DNA of 64,000 bases, from contig NC_080672.1 in assembly GCF_030247195.1 (NCBI RefSeq), positions 67,001,771-67,065,770 of the forward strand. The letters are read 5' to 3'. The notes under the pieces are model-generated. The model ran no database searches. It was given only the letters and a program-made list of their open reading frames with translations, and was not told the origin of the DNA. This DNA comes from Topomyia yanbarensis (lineage: Eukaryota; Arthropoda; Insecta; Diptera; Culicidae). This document shows, piece after piece, positions 23,133 to 33,780 of this stretch (position 1 is its first letter; every line of letters begins with the position of its first letter). The position numbers and the translations under genes were made by a program.

Positions 23133-23331
23133 AGTTGAAAGTTGAAAGTTGAAAGTTGAAAGTTGAAAGTTGAAAGTTGAAAGTTGAAAGTTGAAAGTTG
23201 AAAGTTGAAAGTTGAAAGTTGAAAGTTGAAAGTTGAAAGTTGAAAGTTGAAAGTTGAAAGTTGAAAGTTGAAAGTTGAAAGTTGAAAGTTGAAAGTTGAA
23301 AGTTGAAAGTTGAAAGTTGAAAGTTGAAAGT
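23133..23331. repeat. (TTGAAAG)n heptanucleotide array, about 28 copies
   Basis: A perfect tandem array of TTGAAAG spans about 199 bp. Its complement is CTTTCAA, so it shares the TTTCA core with the larger ATTTCAG array 600 bp away but reads it on the opposite strand. The 7-bp unit gives a repeating STFNFQL heptapeptide on the minus strand, which is an artefact of the period. Confidence 0.97.
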
Positions 23332-24699
23332 AGGAAGTTGGAAGTTCGAAGTTTAAAGTTAGAATTTCAATTGTCGACAATGTCCGATTTTGAATTTCGA
23401 AAGTTTCTGATTTGAGTGTGGACTTTTCAATGTTGAGATACGATTTTTTAATTTCAAACTTCGATCTTGGAACGTCAAATTTCGAGTTTTGATTGTCGAA
23501 AATTTCTGATCTATGATTCCGATTTCTGAGTTTCAAATTTCGAAATTTAAAATTCGAGTTTCGAAAAGTACTGCTTCTGAATTTCAAATTTTGGATTTTT
23601 GTTTTCGATTTCCGAATCTCGAATTTAGTGTTTTGACTCTTTTAAGAAAGCTCGATTTCTGATTTCGAAAAGCTCTGAGTTTCGAATTTTGAAAATTTCT
23701 GTTTCCAAATCTCAAATTTTGGGTTCAGATTTTCGATTTTCGAATCTCGAATTCAGAATTTGAATTTATGATTAAGTATTTCGAATTACCAGGAAGTCCG
23801 ATTTCGAATTTCGAAAGTTTATTAAATCATCTCAATTTTTGATATAAATTTTTTAAATTTGAATTTCGTATTACGAATTTCGAGTTTCAAACTGTAACTT
23901 TTGTTTTCGAGTCTCGAATTTTGAAAATTTCTTAGTTTGAATTTCAAATTTTAAATTTCATATTTCGATTTTAATTTTTGAATTTCGACTTTTGAATGTC
24001 CTGTTTCGAATTTTGAAAATTTATTCCGGGTTTCGAATTTCGAAGATTTTTTATTTCGAGTTTCGAATATTGAAAATTTCTTATTTCGCATTTCAAATTT
24101 TAAATTGTGATTTTTAATTCTCGATTTCGGTTTTTGAATTTCGAATGCGAATTTCGAATACGAATTTCGATTGCGAATTTCCAATGCAAATTTCGAATAC
24201 GAATTTCTAGTTTCAAATATAGAAACTTAAATTTGATGTTGTAGTTTCGAATGTCGACAATGTACGATATCAAATTTCAAAAATTTCTGATTTCGAATCT
24301 CAAACTATAACCTCAATTTTTTATTTTTGATATTGAATTTCGCATATTCATCCTGGAATTAAGTTCTAATATTTGTTTTGTAGAAAAATTAATATTGTTA
24401 GGCTAACTACTCAGAGAATTCAATTGAGTGAGCCTTTTGCCATTGTTCCAGGTATTGAAAAATTCCTGTGAACTAGACACATCTGTCTTTAATATTCTCA
24501 ATTCGCAAGTTCAATTATATTACTCAATTAATTACATGATACCGCAAAACAGATAATAGAAGCAAGAACAGGCTAAAATAAAATTTAATTAATTCATCAC
24601 ATCCGCAAATCGCCCGCCAAATGTTATATTTGGGACAAGGTTTGATATGTTCTTCTCGAACCTACTGTGGGCAGAGGACACTGAAGTATTCTTATCAAG

Positions 24700-24870
24700 G
24701 AAGTTGTGGACTCTGTGATCGGAATGGTCTGGGACTCATTATCTGTTTATGGGTTTCAACACGGCGTACGATTCAGTGAAACGAAACGAACTGTGCCGGA
24801 TAATGCTTGAACACGGTTTTCCGACAAGACTGCTTAATCTGCATCGTATGGCACTGGAAGGGGAAAATCA
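24700..24870 (+). pseudogene. RTE-like reverse transcriptase fragment
   Basis: The plus strand encodes an RT motif A region: HYLFMGFNTAYDSVKRNELC, then IMLEHGFPTRLLNL. F-x-x-AYDSVKRNEL is the motif A neighbourhood in insect RTE-type elements; here the usual FKAAYDSV reads FNTAYDSV. Upstream and downstream sequence decays into unrecognisable frames within about 100 bp. The 14.9-kb and 39-41-kb copies belong to the same family. Confidence 0.7.
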
Positions 24871-26526
24871 AGCGTAGAAACATCTGACTCGTTTGTTACG
24901 TTAGTTCAATTGAAGCAGAACGAGGACCTTTCTAATTTGTTGTTCACAAAGCGCGCCAACGTGCGACACGAAGATTTGGTGCTTATTTTAAGAACCAAAA
25001 CATTATCAAAAACTTTTTACTACCTCACCTCTACAAGGTTACCTACTGACAGATATGACTGCTCTATTTCCTAGCTTGCACATGGACAAGACAAGGACAA
25101 GAGTAAAGGCCTCCCCTAGATCATCTCTTAGTCATGTTCGTCCGTCGAACGGCTAGAAATAAATAAGTTAAACTATGCTTTAGGTTAGCTGAGTTCCGAT
25201 AAAATCACACTCAATTTCGATTACCATTCGTCACACGATCCGCTGCTTCATTAGATCGATTGGACGCGCTGTGGTGTAGAATGTCTGAGGTTAATTCAAA
25301 AGAAACTTTCACTAAGCCGTTTTCCGTTTTATCGATCGACAAGGCAGAACAGTACCCTTAACCAATCGTTGTTATTTTTTTCTCACCCAATCGAGCTCGC
25401 AACTCACCGCCGCCGCCACGCGATAATTTGCGAAAGTCACTTCTCGAATACATGAGTTGCAGTCGGTAAGCTAGCCCCGGCATCGTTCAGCATCGTAGAC
25501 CGAAGGGCATCCTTGAGACTGCGCAGAGCATGATTGGTGTCTGATTCTTCGCAGCCACTGTCTGTCATGCAACCTCCTAGTAGTATAGCATAACTAATTT
25601 TCGAACTTTGTTCGATTTTCCGCGTTTCGTTGCTTGGCGAGTAGACCCCTACGTCTAATGCACAGCTGTAGCAGCGTCATGACAGAAGCAGACCGAAATT
25701 AGTAACATCCGCGACCTGCGCTTAGAGCACCATCCAATCCAATAATTTTTTCCCCTTCATTGGTTTGCTATCTTCGATCGGTAAAAAAAAGTGCACCCCC
25801 GATTGGTTCCTTTCGAATCCCGACTATGATGTTTATCGCACCAACTCCTGCTGCTTCAATAAAATGGTTGATGAATCGGTAAAAATCGATGAAATATGGT
25901 GTGCCCTCGGCATGCGGCAGATGAAACGTTAAAACCCCTTCCAGAGCACGGAATAGTGCAATGGTCGATTTCATGGCGGATGGTGCAATACTTCGCCATT
26001 GTTGTTGTTTATTTCTTTTTCGTCAGTTCAACCGTCGTCGCCGCCGCTGTCTGCGAGAGTTGAGAAGCCAAAATCAATCTCGCTTGATCGATCAATCATC
26101 GATTCTTGGCAATCGCGTTTCGGTTTAGTCTATTATATGCGAGCTGCTACCTATTTCCGTGCTATTTCGAATTCGAACTTTCGTTTTTTTCACACATCGA
26201 GCTTTTTATTTGGACGTATTACGTGCACCAAATTTGCATCGTAGAATAGCGCTATTTTCGTTTGGAACTAATGTTTATGTATTTTTCTGCTTTTTTCTCA
26301 TTTTAGGTAAGTCCTCGGGATGATGATTCAATGATGCATGGCAGAGTCGGCTGTTGCTAGGTATTTATTTACATAATTTTGACTGTTGTCGGGTTTCCAA
26401 CGATGTCGATGGGTTTCAGAACTTCTTGCATGGCACCATCTAAGGGAGAACAACCAAAGAAAACATTCGGTTCTGAAATTTTTTAATCGTATCGAAACTC
26501 TGTGTGCGAATTAGTTACAGAATTTA
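24871..26526. other. No supported gene; unique, relatively GC-rich DNA at 25.3-26.3 kb
   Basis: Sequence after about 25200 looks unique, is higher in GC than the surrounding satellite, and contains several CG-rich words (CGCCGCCGCCACGCG near 25408, GTCGTCGCCGCCGCTG near 26033). This would suit host regulatory or intronic DNA. Open frames at 25768-25974 (minus) and 25999-26244 (plus) have no domain I recognise. Confidence 0.35.
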
Positions 26527-26620
26527 CGTTTCGTTTTCGTCTCATCAGAATCCGACACAAATTTGATGACAGGACTTAGCTAGCGCCGGATTCACGCTAG
26601 CTCCACAAAACGAAAACCTA
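26527..26620. mobile_element. One-arm fragment of the GCTAGCTTAGTCCTGT inverted-repeat family
   Basis: It contains TTTTCGTCTCATCAGAATCC, a diverged CACAAATTTGATGACAGGAC and TTAGCTAGCGCCGGATT, matching the left arm of the 53-kb copy. The opposite arm is missing, so it is a truncated copy. Confidence 0.65.
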
Positions 26621-26680
26621 GTTTCGATTAGGTTCAATAACCGTATTTCCATGAAGCAAACTTCTGTTAGAAAGCTACTT

Positions 26681-27332
26681 AAGGGGGTCCTCTTATATAG
26701 TTGTGCAAAACGTACCTAATGTTTGACATTTTTTTTGAGAAGTAAAATGACTTAGACATGTGCACTGTTCTGCAAAATGATTTTTAAGGTTTCATCTATA
26801 AAAAAAAGTTTGGAGTGTAAGTTGTCAAAAATGGCGTCGCAATTCGTAGTCTACAAGCAGCAAACCAAAACGATCTTAAAGATTAAATTCCGTAGAGGCG
26901 CCCCAACCTAAAAACATGAAAACAATCGATATAGAAACAAAATGGCGGCCACTTGAAAATAAAGTATCGTTTTTTCGCATGATTTTTTCACTTTGGCCGG
27001 CTGTAAAAAAAAATCGTTAATGGTCAAAATATTGCAATTTTGTAGGTTACAGCACCCGAGAATGTTGTCTTTTTTTAGGCGAGCAAAACCCGATGTTGAT
27101 TGGATGAATGGTTCAAAAACGAGAATACCCGCAGATTCGAAAAATCTTGTTCCGAGAAAGCCGCCATTTTGGATGGCATTTTTGACACCTTACACTCGAA
27201 AATTTTCATTTTATAGATGAAACCTTAATAAACAATTTGAAGAATAGCGCACATGTCTAAGTCATTTCACTGCTTCAAAAAAAAAAAAATTATTGAACAT
27301 TAGATACTTTTTCCACAATTATAGGACCTTAA
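26681..27332. mobile_element. Long-TIR non-autonomous DNA element (652 bp)
   Basis: The first 125 or so bases match the reverse complement of the last 125. Shared words include GACTTAGACATGTGC and AAGGTTTCATCTATAAAA, with ends near AAGGGGGTCCT and AGGACCTTAACCCC. The middle carries AT-rich sequence and two copies of an AAAATGGCG/GCCATTTT word. No transposase frame is present. I could not settle a target duplication, so the superfamily is open. Confidence 0.75.
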
Positions 27333-27369
27333 CCCCATGAAGACTTTCAATAAAAATTACATGACTAAT

Positions 27370-28011
27370 CCATGTGAACTATCTCACAACTTCCGATATT
27401 TGTGCTGTCTCAGTCAATATGACTGTTGATGACATAAACAAGAAATACGCCTGTTGTTCGGCATTTTTTCCGCATAATGAACTTTCTGATGATTTCAAAA
27501 GGGTTGTATCATACTGTGGCAGTAATGGGTTCCCACTCATAATCGGCATTATTTAGGGCAACTCAGATATCAATTAAAAAGGCACAGAATAGCACAAATC
27601 TGCTCATCTGCTCATACACGATCGAGCAAGAAAGAGGTGTTAGACGTAACTCTCTACTCTGACGGTATTACGCATGAGTTGACAAACTGGCTCGCACCCA
27701 ACGGGCTCGAACCGTCCTTATCTGATCATGAGTATATCGTCACACATCGCGGTCCCAAATCTACGAACTGGGACCACTACAAAAAGGGCTTGGTGGTTAG
27801 GTTTCAGGGTATTTTCCAACGATTGAATCTCCCAAAATGTCTTAGACGAGGTTGTGGATAAAACTGACATATTCATAATAGCGACATACCAAGAGGTTTG
27901 AGCATTTGCTCGTAGAACTGTGAAAACTGAATCGATCAAATGGGCGATTGAAAGTTATTCTCCATATAGGTCTCTGGAAAACATGGAATTATTCCAATTC
28001 CACCTCAAAGA
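27370..28011 (+). pseudogene. R1-like ORF2, endonuclease part
   Basis: This is an APE-type endonuclease remnant that would nick target DNA for reverse transcription. Visible blocks are DDINKKYACCSAFFPHNEL, VSYCGSNGFPLIIG, EVLDVTLYSDGITHELTNW and the endonuclease signature LSDHEYIV. The linker follows (TNWDHYKKGL). The central part containing the GDxNxHH-type block is missing after LIIG (about 27550-27640), and later stops break the frame. The ORF is cut at 28011 by the insertion of the 28012-30410 element. Confidence 0.75.
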
Positions 28012-28442
28012 GGGTCATTTGGCACAAAGTCTATGGAAAATGACTCATTTGGTATAGTGAACGTTTAGCATAATGGTCATTTAGCATAATGGACGTTTAG
28101 CATAACAGTCAATTGGTATAACGGACATTTGGCATAATTTTGAGAAGTTATCACCCTGCAGGTTATTTGGCATAACGGCATAAATTTGAGAAGTGACCAT
28201 TCTGCAGGTTATTTGGCATAACGGACATTTGACATAATTATTTTTAACTTCAGGAGAACGGTCATTCGGCATAACAGACATTTGGCATAATTTTGCAAAG
28301 TGATCTCACTGAAAGATATTTGGCATAACAGATGAATATGTAGTTTATCAGAGAATGACCCATAAGGTTGAAGCTGCACCACTGAAAACTGACATAGAAG
28401 TAAAGTCTCCAATGTGTCGTTTTGCAATACCACCAGCAACTA

Positions 28443-28758
28443 CACACCAAAAAAAATCTGAATTTTATCGTTGACGTAATTGTAAACATGACACAAATCA
28501 ACAAACCGTAATTTACGAAATGACGGAACATTACCGTGTTCCATTTAATTTTACATGAAATATATACTTTACATACGCAATGACATAAAATTACACTTCC
28601 TACCATTCAGAACAAACGCTGTATGTGGAGTAAAATTACATGATTTACGAAATTAAACGTCATGTAAAATTAAAATCAAACGTAAAACTAAGTTATTTTT
28701 GATGCTCGTATATGTCAGGGTCAGGAGACGTAAATTTACATTATTTTTTCTAGGTGTG
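28443..28758. mobile_element. TA-flanked MITE (316 bp), GTAAAATTA-rich
   Basis: The ends CACACCAAAAAAAATCTG and TTTTTTCTAGGTGTG are inverted repeats (CACACC tips), flanked by TA on each side (28441-28442 and 28759-28760). This suits a Tc1/mariner-type non-autonomous element. The interior is full of GTAAAATTA and TAATTTTAC words in both orientations. A similarly built element lies at 37555-37944. Confidence 0.72.
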
Positions 28759-29030
28759 TAGCCACTCGCCACTAGCCGGCGCTACAATCGGCCAGCAAAT
28801 GCTAGCGTGCAAACTTGAATACAATGGTGATTAAGGCATTCGAACCAGTATGCGAGGGTGATTTCCAACATATTTTCATTAAAATGTTTACACAGTTTTT
28901 TCGGGAAAGTTTGTTCTGGCTTGTATGTCTGTTCTCTGTGGCTACACTTTTCAATAATAATGTGTTGTCCTCTATTACCTGATATTGTTTATATTTCGAG
29001 TGAATGCATTTTATAACTGCCTTCTTTTAA

Positions 29031-29549
29031 CCCATTCATGCCCATGTTGTTTGTGGACAACAACGTTTTTAAACAGCTATAACTTTTGATTGAGGCGAGA
29101 TTTGCTTACAAAAACAAGTAAGACTCATTAATGTGATTATTGCCTTTAATTTGAGTATTAACAGTTACAAGGATCAGCTCTAGAACTGAAGTTATTGCAA
29201 TTAGTCTGATTGGATTCCGATGGAGCAGTGCTGCCAGGGACAGTTTACTTTGACGACAGAAAATGTTTTTTTCATATATCTTCGTTACGGTGCAATATTA
29301 TTGAAAACTAATAAAACTTATCAATTTAGACTGTCGTTGGCTACGTTTTCCACGTAATTGGACTATTGCAATTATTCTAGGAGAATTGTATTGAGCATTA
29401 GAAGGTAAAAATTGAGCAGCTTCTAGCACTGCCATGGAAGCACATATCTTTATGAAAATAGGCTTTTCGTGTTTCTTGACCCCACCGTTTTCAAGGAAAA
29501 ATTGTTTTGAAACCCTACATGCACTAGAAAAAAGTTGGGCATGAAAGGG
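29031..29549. mobile_element. piggyBac-like TTAA MITE, copy 2 (519 bp)
   Basis: Same ends as the 2712-3230 copy (CCCATTCATGCCCA and TGGGCATGAAAGGG), same orientation and same length. It is flanked by TTAA at 29027-29030 and 29550-29553. The copies differ by scattered substitutions only, with no visible net indel, which indicates recent spread or strong purifying constraint on length. It is nested in the 28012-30410 element. Confidence 0.87.
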
Positions 29550-29990
29550 TTAAATATGAACAGTTCTTTTGAGCTTCATTTTTGAAATTCTTGTGATTGT
29601 TCATTTTTGCAAATATGGATTTTTTGTCTATGACTTACGTTGTGGAGTTGTAGTATAGTGCAGAGTTTGCAGTTTTTTTTTGATGCAGGGATTAGAACTG
29701 TGATCCACCAAACGCATGTTTGGTTTTGGTTATCATTATTATGATCGCCAGAGATTTTTAGCTTTCCATAGAGCGCTTCAATAATTAAAATTGTCCCTAT
29801 TATTCTTTATATCATGAGCTGTTCTTTCGAATTAAACATCGTTCGTTCCAGACGATAGTTAACTTTGTCATTTCTGGATATTGCTAAGTTTTTCAAACGA
29901 TGAATTTACATATATTGAATCATCGGTTGTTACACTAGACTAGCACTTGGGGCGAAGCTAGTAAAATACGGCTTTTTCGCAAAACCGGAA

Positions 29991-30131
29991 CCATGGATCC
30001 GAAAAGGTGCAAAGCCGCTGAAGCTCCGCAGGGTGAGGTGGCCGCCAACCTGCCGTCGGAAGCGGCTGCCCCTCGCAAGCAAACCTGTGATCCACTCGTT
30101 TGCCCGGATTACTCAAAAGTAGGGACTATAA
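29991..30131 (+). other. Short ATG-started frame, unrecognised (47 codons)
   Basis: Here is an ATG in good context (GGAACCATGG) followed by a frame rich in Ala, Pro, Lys and Glu, starting MDPKRCKAAEAPQGEV. It stops after 46 residues, and a longer diverged continuation in other frames suggests decay. It lies inside the 28012-30410 element, so it may be the N-terminus of that element's lost coding region. I do not recognise a domain. Confidence 0.3.
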
Positions 30132-30410
30132 ATTAGTTTAAATACGACTGAGCGACAGCGATGTCGAGCAGCACGTGATATGATGTAACCACATTAAGCG
30201 TAAATGTTGTGGACGAATTTGTAAAGAAGAATAAACTAATTAGATTTGAATTTTCTACTGCTGCACGGCTCAAAATTATGTCGAATGTTGTTACGCCTCG
30301 TACAGTCCAAAATTATGTATGTAAAAAATGGCAAATGACCTCCAGTGTAATCAGTTCTCAAAGTAATGCCAAATGTCCGTTATGCTAAATTACCTTATGC
30401 CAAATGACCC

Positions 30411-31430
30411 AGACCCTACAAACTTCAAGCATGTTTTGAAAAATGTTCTTATTTCTAGTCTTGCAACAGGATACATTTTATTGGCTTGACGGAAAATAAC
30501 TGTAAAATTCATTCCCAAAAAGGCCGCGTTACATATGAGGAGGCAAAGAGCTCTAATCCGATCAGTCTGACCTCCTTCCTTCTCAAATCAGCGGAACGTT
30601 TAATCGACCACTACATTACGGATGTTATCTTGGGCGAGCACCGCTGCATGCATTGCAACATGCATATCAGCTGGGGAAGCCTACTACCACTCTGTTACAT
30701 AATGTTGTCTACAACATTGAAAACCTTTTTTTCCCGAAAGCAGTCAAGTCAAGCTTAGGAGTTTTTCTTGATAATGAAAATGCTTTTGACAACGTGTCCG
30801 TCGAATCCATTTTGGACGCAGCACGAAATCATGGAGTACCTTTATATATCACGAACAAGATACACGCAATGCTTAGCAACCGACATCTGTTCTCATTGTT
30901 AAGACAAGTAGAGACAAGGCAATTGAGTGTCTGCGGATGTCCTCAAAGTGGTGTGCTGTCACTATTTCTATGGAAACTTGTCACCGATGGCTTGTTGAAT
31001 AAACTTAATGAGCTTGGGTTTCCGACATACGATTTCGATGAGGATCATCATATAATGATCACCGGTATTTGAAGGAACAGTAGTTGAAATTAGCCTTATG
31101 TGTTGTTAAGCAATTGTGTCTTCATGTTGGACTTTCAGTTAATGCAAATAAAACGTCAATGGAGCTGTTTACGCAACGAAGGATTACAACCGGAGCTCGT
31201 CCGTTTCACTTCTTTGGTTCTAAACTCTTTGAGACCAAGTTAAGTACATTGGGGTAATTCTTGGTTCAAAACTAAATTGTCCAGCTCACATCGATTGCAG
31301 TATCAAGAGAACGTGTATGACCTTCGACCATTGTAGATCAGCTTTCGGTAAATTTCGGGGACTCAAACCCCAGTACGTTCGGTGGATTTACACAACAACA
31401 ACAGTTACCCAATAGATCGTCCAACTAGTC
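30411..31430 (+). pseudogene. R1-like ORF2, reverse transcriptase part
   Basis: This would be the reverse transcriptase of the split element. Visible blocks are KGRVTYEEAKSSNPISLTSF, MQHAYQLGKPTTTLLHNVVY, motif A as GVFLDNENAFDNVS, and motif B as CGCPQSGVLS. The catalytic box reads YDFDEDHH, where an ADD triad would be expected, so the active site is destroyed. The following part (about 31130-31430) shows SVNANKTSMELFTQRR and a LSTLG-ILGSKLN-like thumb region with frameshifts. The element is truncated at the 3' end. Confidence 0.78.
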
Positions 31431-31774
31431 ACACAAGACTGTAGCCCCAAATGGTTGAGTATATACTTGCTCTTAATGACCTTACACTTAAATGTATTTT
31501 TTTTTTCTTTTAAAACTATCAATACGAGATTTTTTTAGCTCACTCAAACTCGAGTATATCACAGATTTATTTTATTTTGCTTGCTCTTGGGTGCGAAGCA
31601 CATACTTTGCTAAAACTTCATTGTAGATCTAGTAATTAAAGAATAGTTCTAATAATTGGGGCCAGCACTTACAAATAACCTTATTCCCAAATAACGATTC
31701 GCTATAACAAGTATACCGAAAGTTTTTAGACTAAATTCAGACGATTATTCTGCAGCATAATTAAACATAAGAAT

Positions 31775-32540
31775 GTGAACCATCACCTATCAATTATTTA
31801 CAATATATTGAAGGATTGTCATAACAAAAAACTGAGAAATAAAAAGAAATACGGTTACCCACCAAAACTGTCAAAAATGTGCTGTCAAGTACCAAAAACA
31901 AGGTTGGACAATCAACACGCAAATTGGCACGACAAATTGATATTTCTAACTCGACTGTCCACTGTATTTTGAAGAATTTATCATACCACATAGAAAAAAC
32001 GCGAATAAATACCCATTTGCTACCGCACACTTCACTGTAAACACTTAATGAATGGAGAATTAACCATTTTGAAAGCGGAATCATACTTTATATCTCCCAA
32101 GCACAAATTCAATAGAAACGATGGTTATGATTACATTGAAATTGTCGACAAATCTAAATTAGCGTCGAATGTGTTGGTATGATAAACCATTTCTGAGAAG
32201 CGTGTTTCATTGCTTCTGATCCGTCCAAACAAAACTAAAGTGTCGATCGACGGTGATGTTTATATCAGTGAATGCTTGCCGAAATTCGAAGCAATTCATC
32301 GAAAAATATTACGTTCGTGATAAAACAATGTGGATGTGTGAGCAGACTGATTGGACAAAAAATACCATTTGTGCCGGAAATGGACAATCTTTTAAATTGC
32401 CACAAGCACGTCAAATTGATTTTTTGTCTGTTTGCTATCATGTGGTATACGACAAGGACTGGGAGCTTCAACAACAATTGATCTCTCGAACCAAGTGAAA
32501 GCTAAAAGAAGTTCGTCGCACACGGCGCAAAATTCGTTCA
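31775..32540 (+). pseudogene. mariner-family transposase, heavily degenerate
   Basis: The N-terminal part carries a helix-turn-helix region, with IYNILKDCHNKKLRNKKKYG, PPKLSK and, in another frame, GISNSTVHCILKNLSYHIEK. The middle shows IRPNKTKVSIDGDVYISECL and a further block equivalent to the lysine- and proline-rich segment after the second catalytic Asp. The FWPD-like block around the second Asp is lost. Multiple frameshifts and stops disable it. Family size would be about 340 residues, and roughly 250 can be traced. The sequence resembles the D37E/D-type mariners of mosquitoes. TIRs were not identified. Confidence 0.7.
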
Positions 32541-32750
32541 TGTATTTTTTTTTACATTTAAGGGGTAAAATTCCTTTTTGCGAGAAAAAATTAAGAAAAG
32601 TTTGTTTTTTGTAAAGGTAATGATTTTATTTCATCAAAGTTGTAGTTATTTGATAGTATATTTATCAGTAAAAATACAAGCATTAGTTTGGGGAAAAGTA
32701 TTGATAATTGGTTGAGTTATGGTCGTTTTCCAGAAACCCTTCTTATGTAA

Positions 32751-33092
32751 GGGACCATTCATAAATGACGTAGCATTATATGGGGGAGGGGGGAGTTTTG
32801 TATTTTGTGATGATGTGTGACGACAGGGGGTAGAGGGTCATGTCATGCTACGTAGCTTTTTTAAAGGGGAATAGGGGTTGACCTGATGTCACGACAATCT
32901 TACCCGTTTCATCTAACTAACATCGTTTTTGATTTTTTTTAGATTGTTTACGGGGACAACGAGGGGGTGAGGGTTACCGTCAAGCTACGTAATTATCAGG
33001 GGGGTATATAGAATTTTGTGACGAAATGCTACGATGGGGTAGGGGGTGTTAAAAATCACTCAAAAAATGCTACGTCATTTATGGATCATCCC
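32751..33092. mobile_element. PIF/Harbinger-like MITE (342 bp), TAA TSD
   Basis: The ends are GGGACCATTCATAAATGACG and CGTCATTTATGGATCATCCC, inverted repeats with three differences or so. They are flanked by TAA at 32748-32750 and 33093-33095. A TWA 3-bp duplication with GGG tips fits PIF/Harbinger. The interior is G-rich (several GGGGG runs) with CTACGTA words in both orientations. No transposase is present. Confidence 0.78.
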
Positions 33093-33449
33093 TAAGATGT
33101 TTGTGGTAATCACGATGAAAGTCCAGCAGATCAACTAATATCCTAAAATTCAAAAAATTCTATTAGTATTGGAGCATTTCTCGTACCTTAACAATAAGTT
33201 GAAAAAAAAATCGGTATACGGAAACGGTTTAACCAAAAAATCGATGACACCTGCTCTAAATTGTATTAAAAAAATTCTTATACAAAAAATAAAATTTTTT
33301 GCATAAAAAGGAATCCTTAAGGTACGAGAAAAATTAATTTTGAATAATTGTAAAAAATATTAAGAAGATCGTGATCACCTATAAACCCTTTTCTAGAAAA
33401 ACAACATTTCGAGATAACCGAGGTTGAAATTTCAAGTTACCACTGCTTT

Positions 33450-33650
33450 TGGTTGATGTGGTGTGCTTCCAAACGCTGCAGCTTTCGATCTATTGTTTGG
33501 ATCATTATTAAAATATTTTTTTGGTGGTAAACGAGCTCACAAGTAAACGAAATTAATGATGTGAAAAAAGAAATCTCCCTAGAAACAGGATTCGAGCGTA
33601 CAGCCCTCGGGACTCCTGCCCAATACACAAACCCTTATGCGTTATAATGA
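33450..33650 (-). mobile_element. Possible tRNA-SINE-like remnant
   Basis: On the minus strand, a B-box-like CGCTCGAATCC lies near 33595 downstream of a region that could hold a weak A box (CGCATAAGGGTTTG). The sequence after it is AT-rich. No target duplication or second copy is visible in the window. It could equally be chance similarity to a tRNA T-arm. Confidence 0.25.
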
Positions 33651-33780
33651 CGTCCCAATTGTTTAAGTGGAAATATTCTTAAGAGTTCCAGATAAAGTAA
33701 ATTTTCTTCCGATTTTTTGAAAAATAAGAAGAATTTTCAATTCGCCGTTTTGTTTTCAAATGGTGTACACTGCAATTAAT

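Larger units (their letters stand above)
21230..24360. repeat. 3.1-kb satellite-like domain of TTTCGAATTT/TTTCAGA words
   Basis: The whole stretch is built from short words such as GAATTTCGAATTTTGAA and AATTTCAGA, mostly degenerate, around two near-perfect heptanucleotide arrays (21391-22549 and 23133-23331). There is no interspersed unique sequence longer than a few tens of bases. The left edge is near a TTCATATTTCCAATTCCC stretch and the right edge is near 24360. Apparent ORFs, including a 176-codon minus-strand frame, are repeat translations. It looks like expansion of a simple-sequence locus with older degenerate flanks. Confidence 0.9.
28012..30410. mobile_element. 2.4-kb TIR element with GGCATAACGGACATTT subterminal repeats
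   Basis: The ends are GGGTCATTTGGCACAA (left) and TTATGCCAAATGACCC (right), inverted repeats with one mismatch, flanked by a possible 3-bp duplication AGA (28009-28011 and 30411-30413). From 28012 to 28330 about a dozen diverged copies of a CATTTGGCATAACGGA-like unit run in tandem. The right end carries two in inverted orientation (30366-30408). No transposase is recognisable. It has received a TA-flanked MITE (28443-28758) and a TTAA-flanked MITE (29031-29549), so it is older than both and younger than the R1-like element. Confidence 0.7.
27370..31430 (+). mobile_element. R1-like non-LTR retrotransposon, split by a nested element
   Basis: Two coding pieces of one ORF2 flank a 2.4-kb insertion. 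The endonuclease part occupies 27370-28011, and the linker/reverse transcriptase part 30411-31430. The order, strand and family similarity agree, and the break lies in the endonuclease-RT linker. Both ends of the retrotransposon are missing. The nested element (28012-30410) contains two further insertions. Confidence 0.78.

Noticed and set aside
23057..23587. 176-codon minus-strand open frame with repeating STFNFQL
   Set aside because: It is the translation of the TTGAAAG heptamer array: seven-base units read as 21-base, seven-residue repeats. No codon bias or flanking gene structure.
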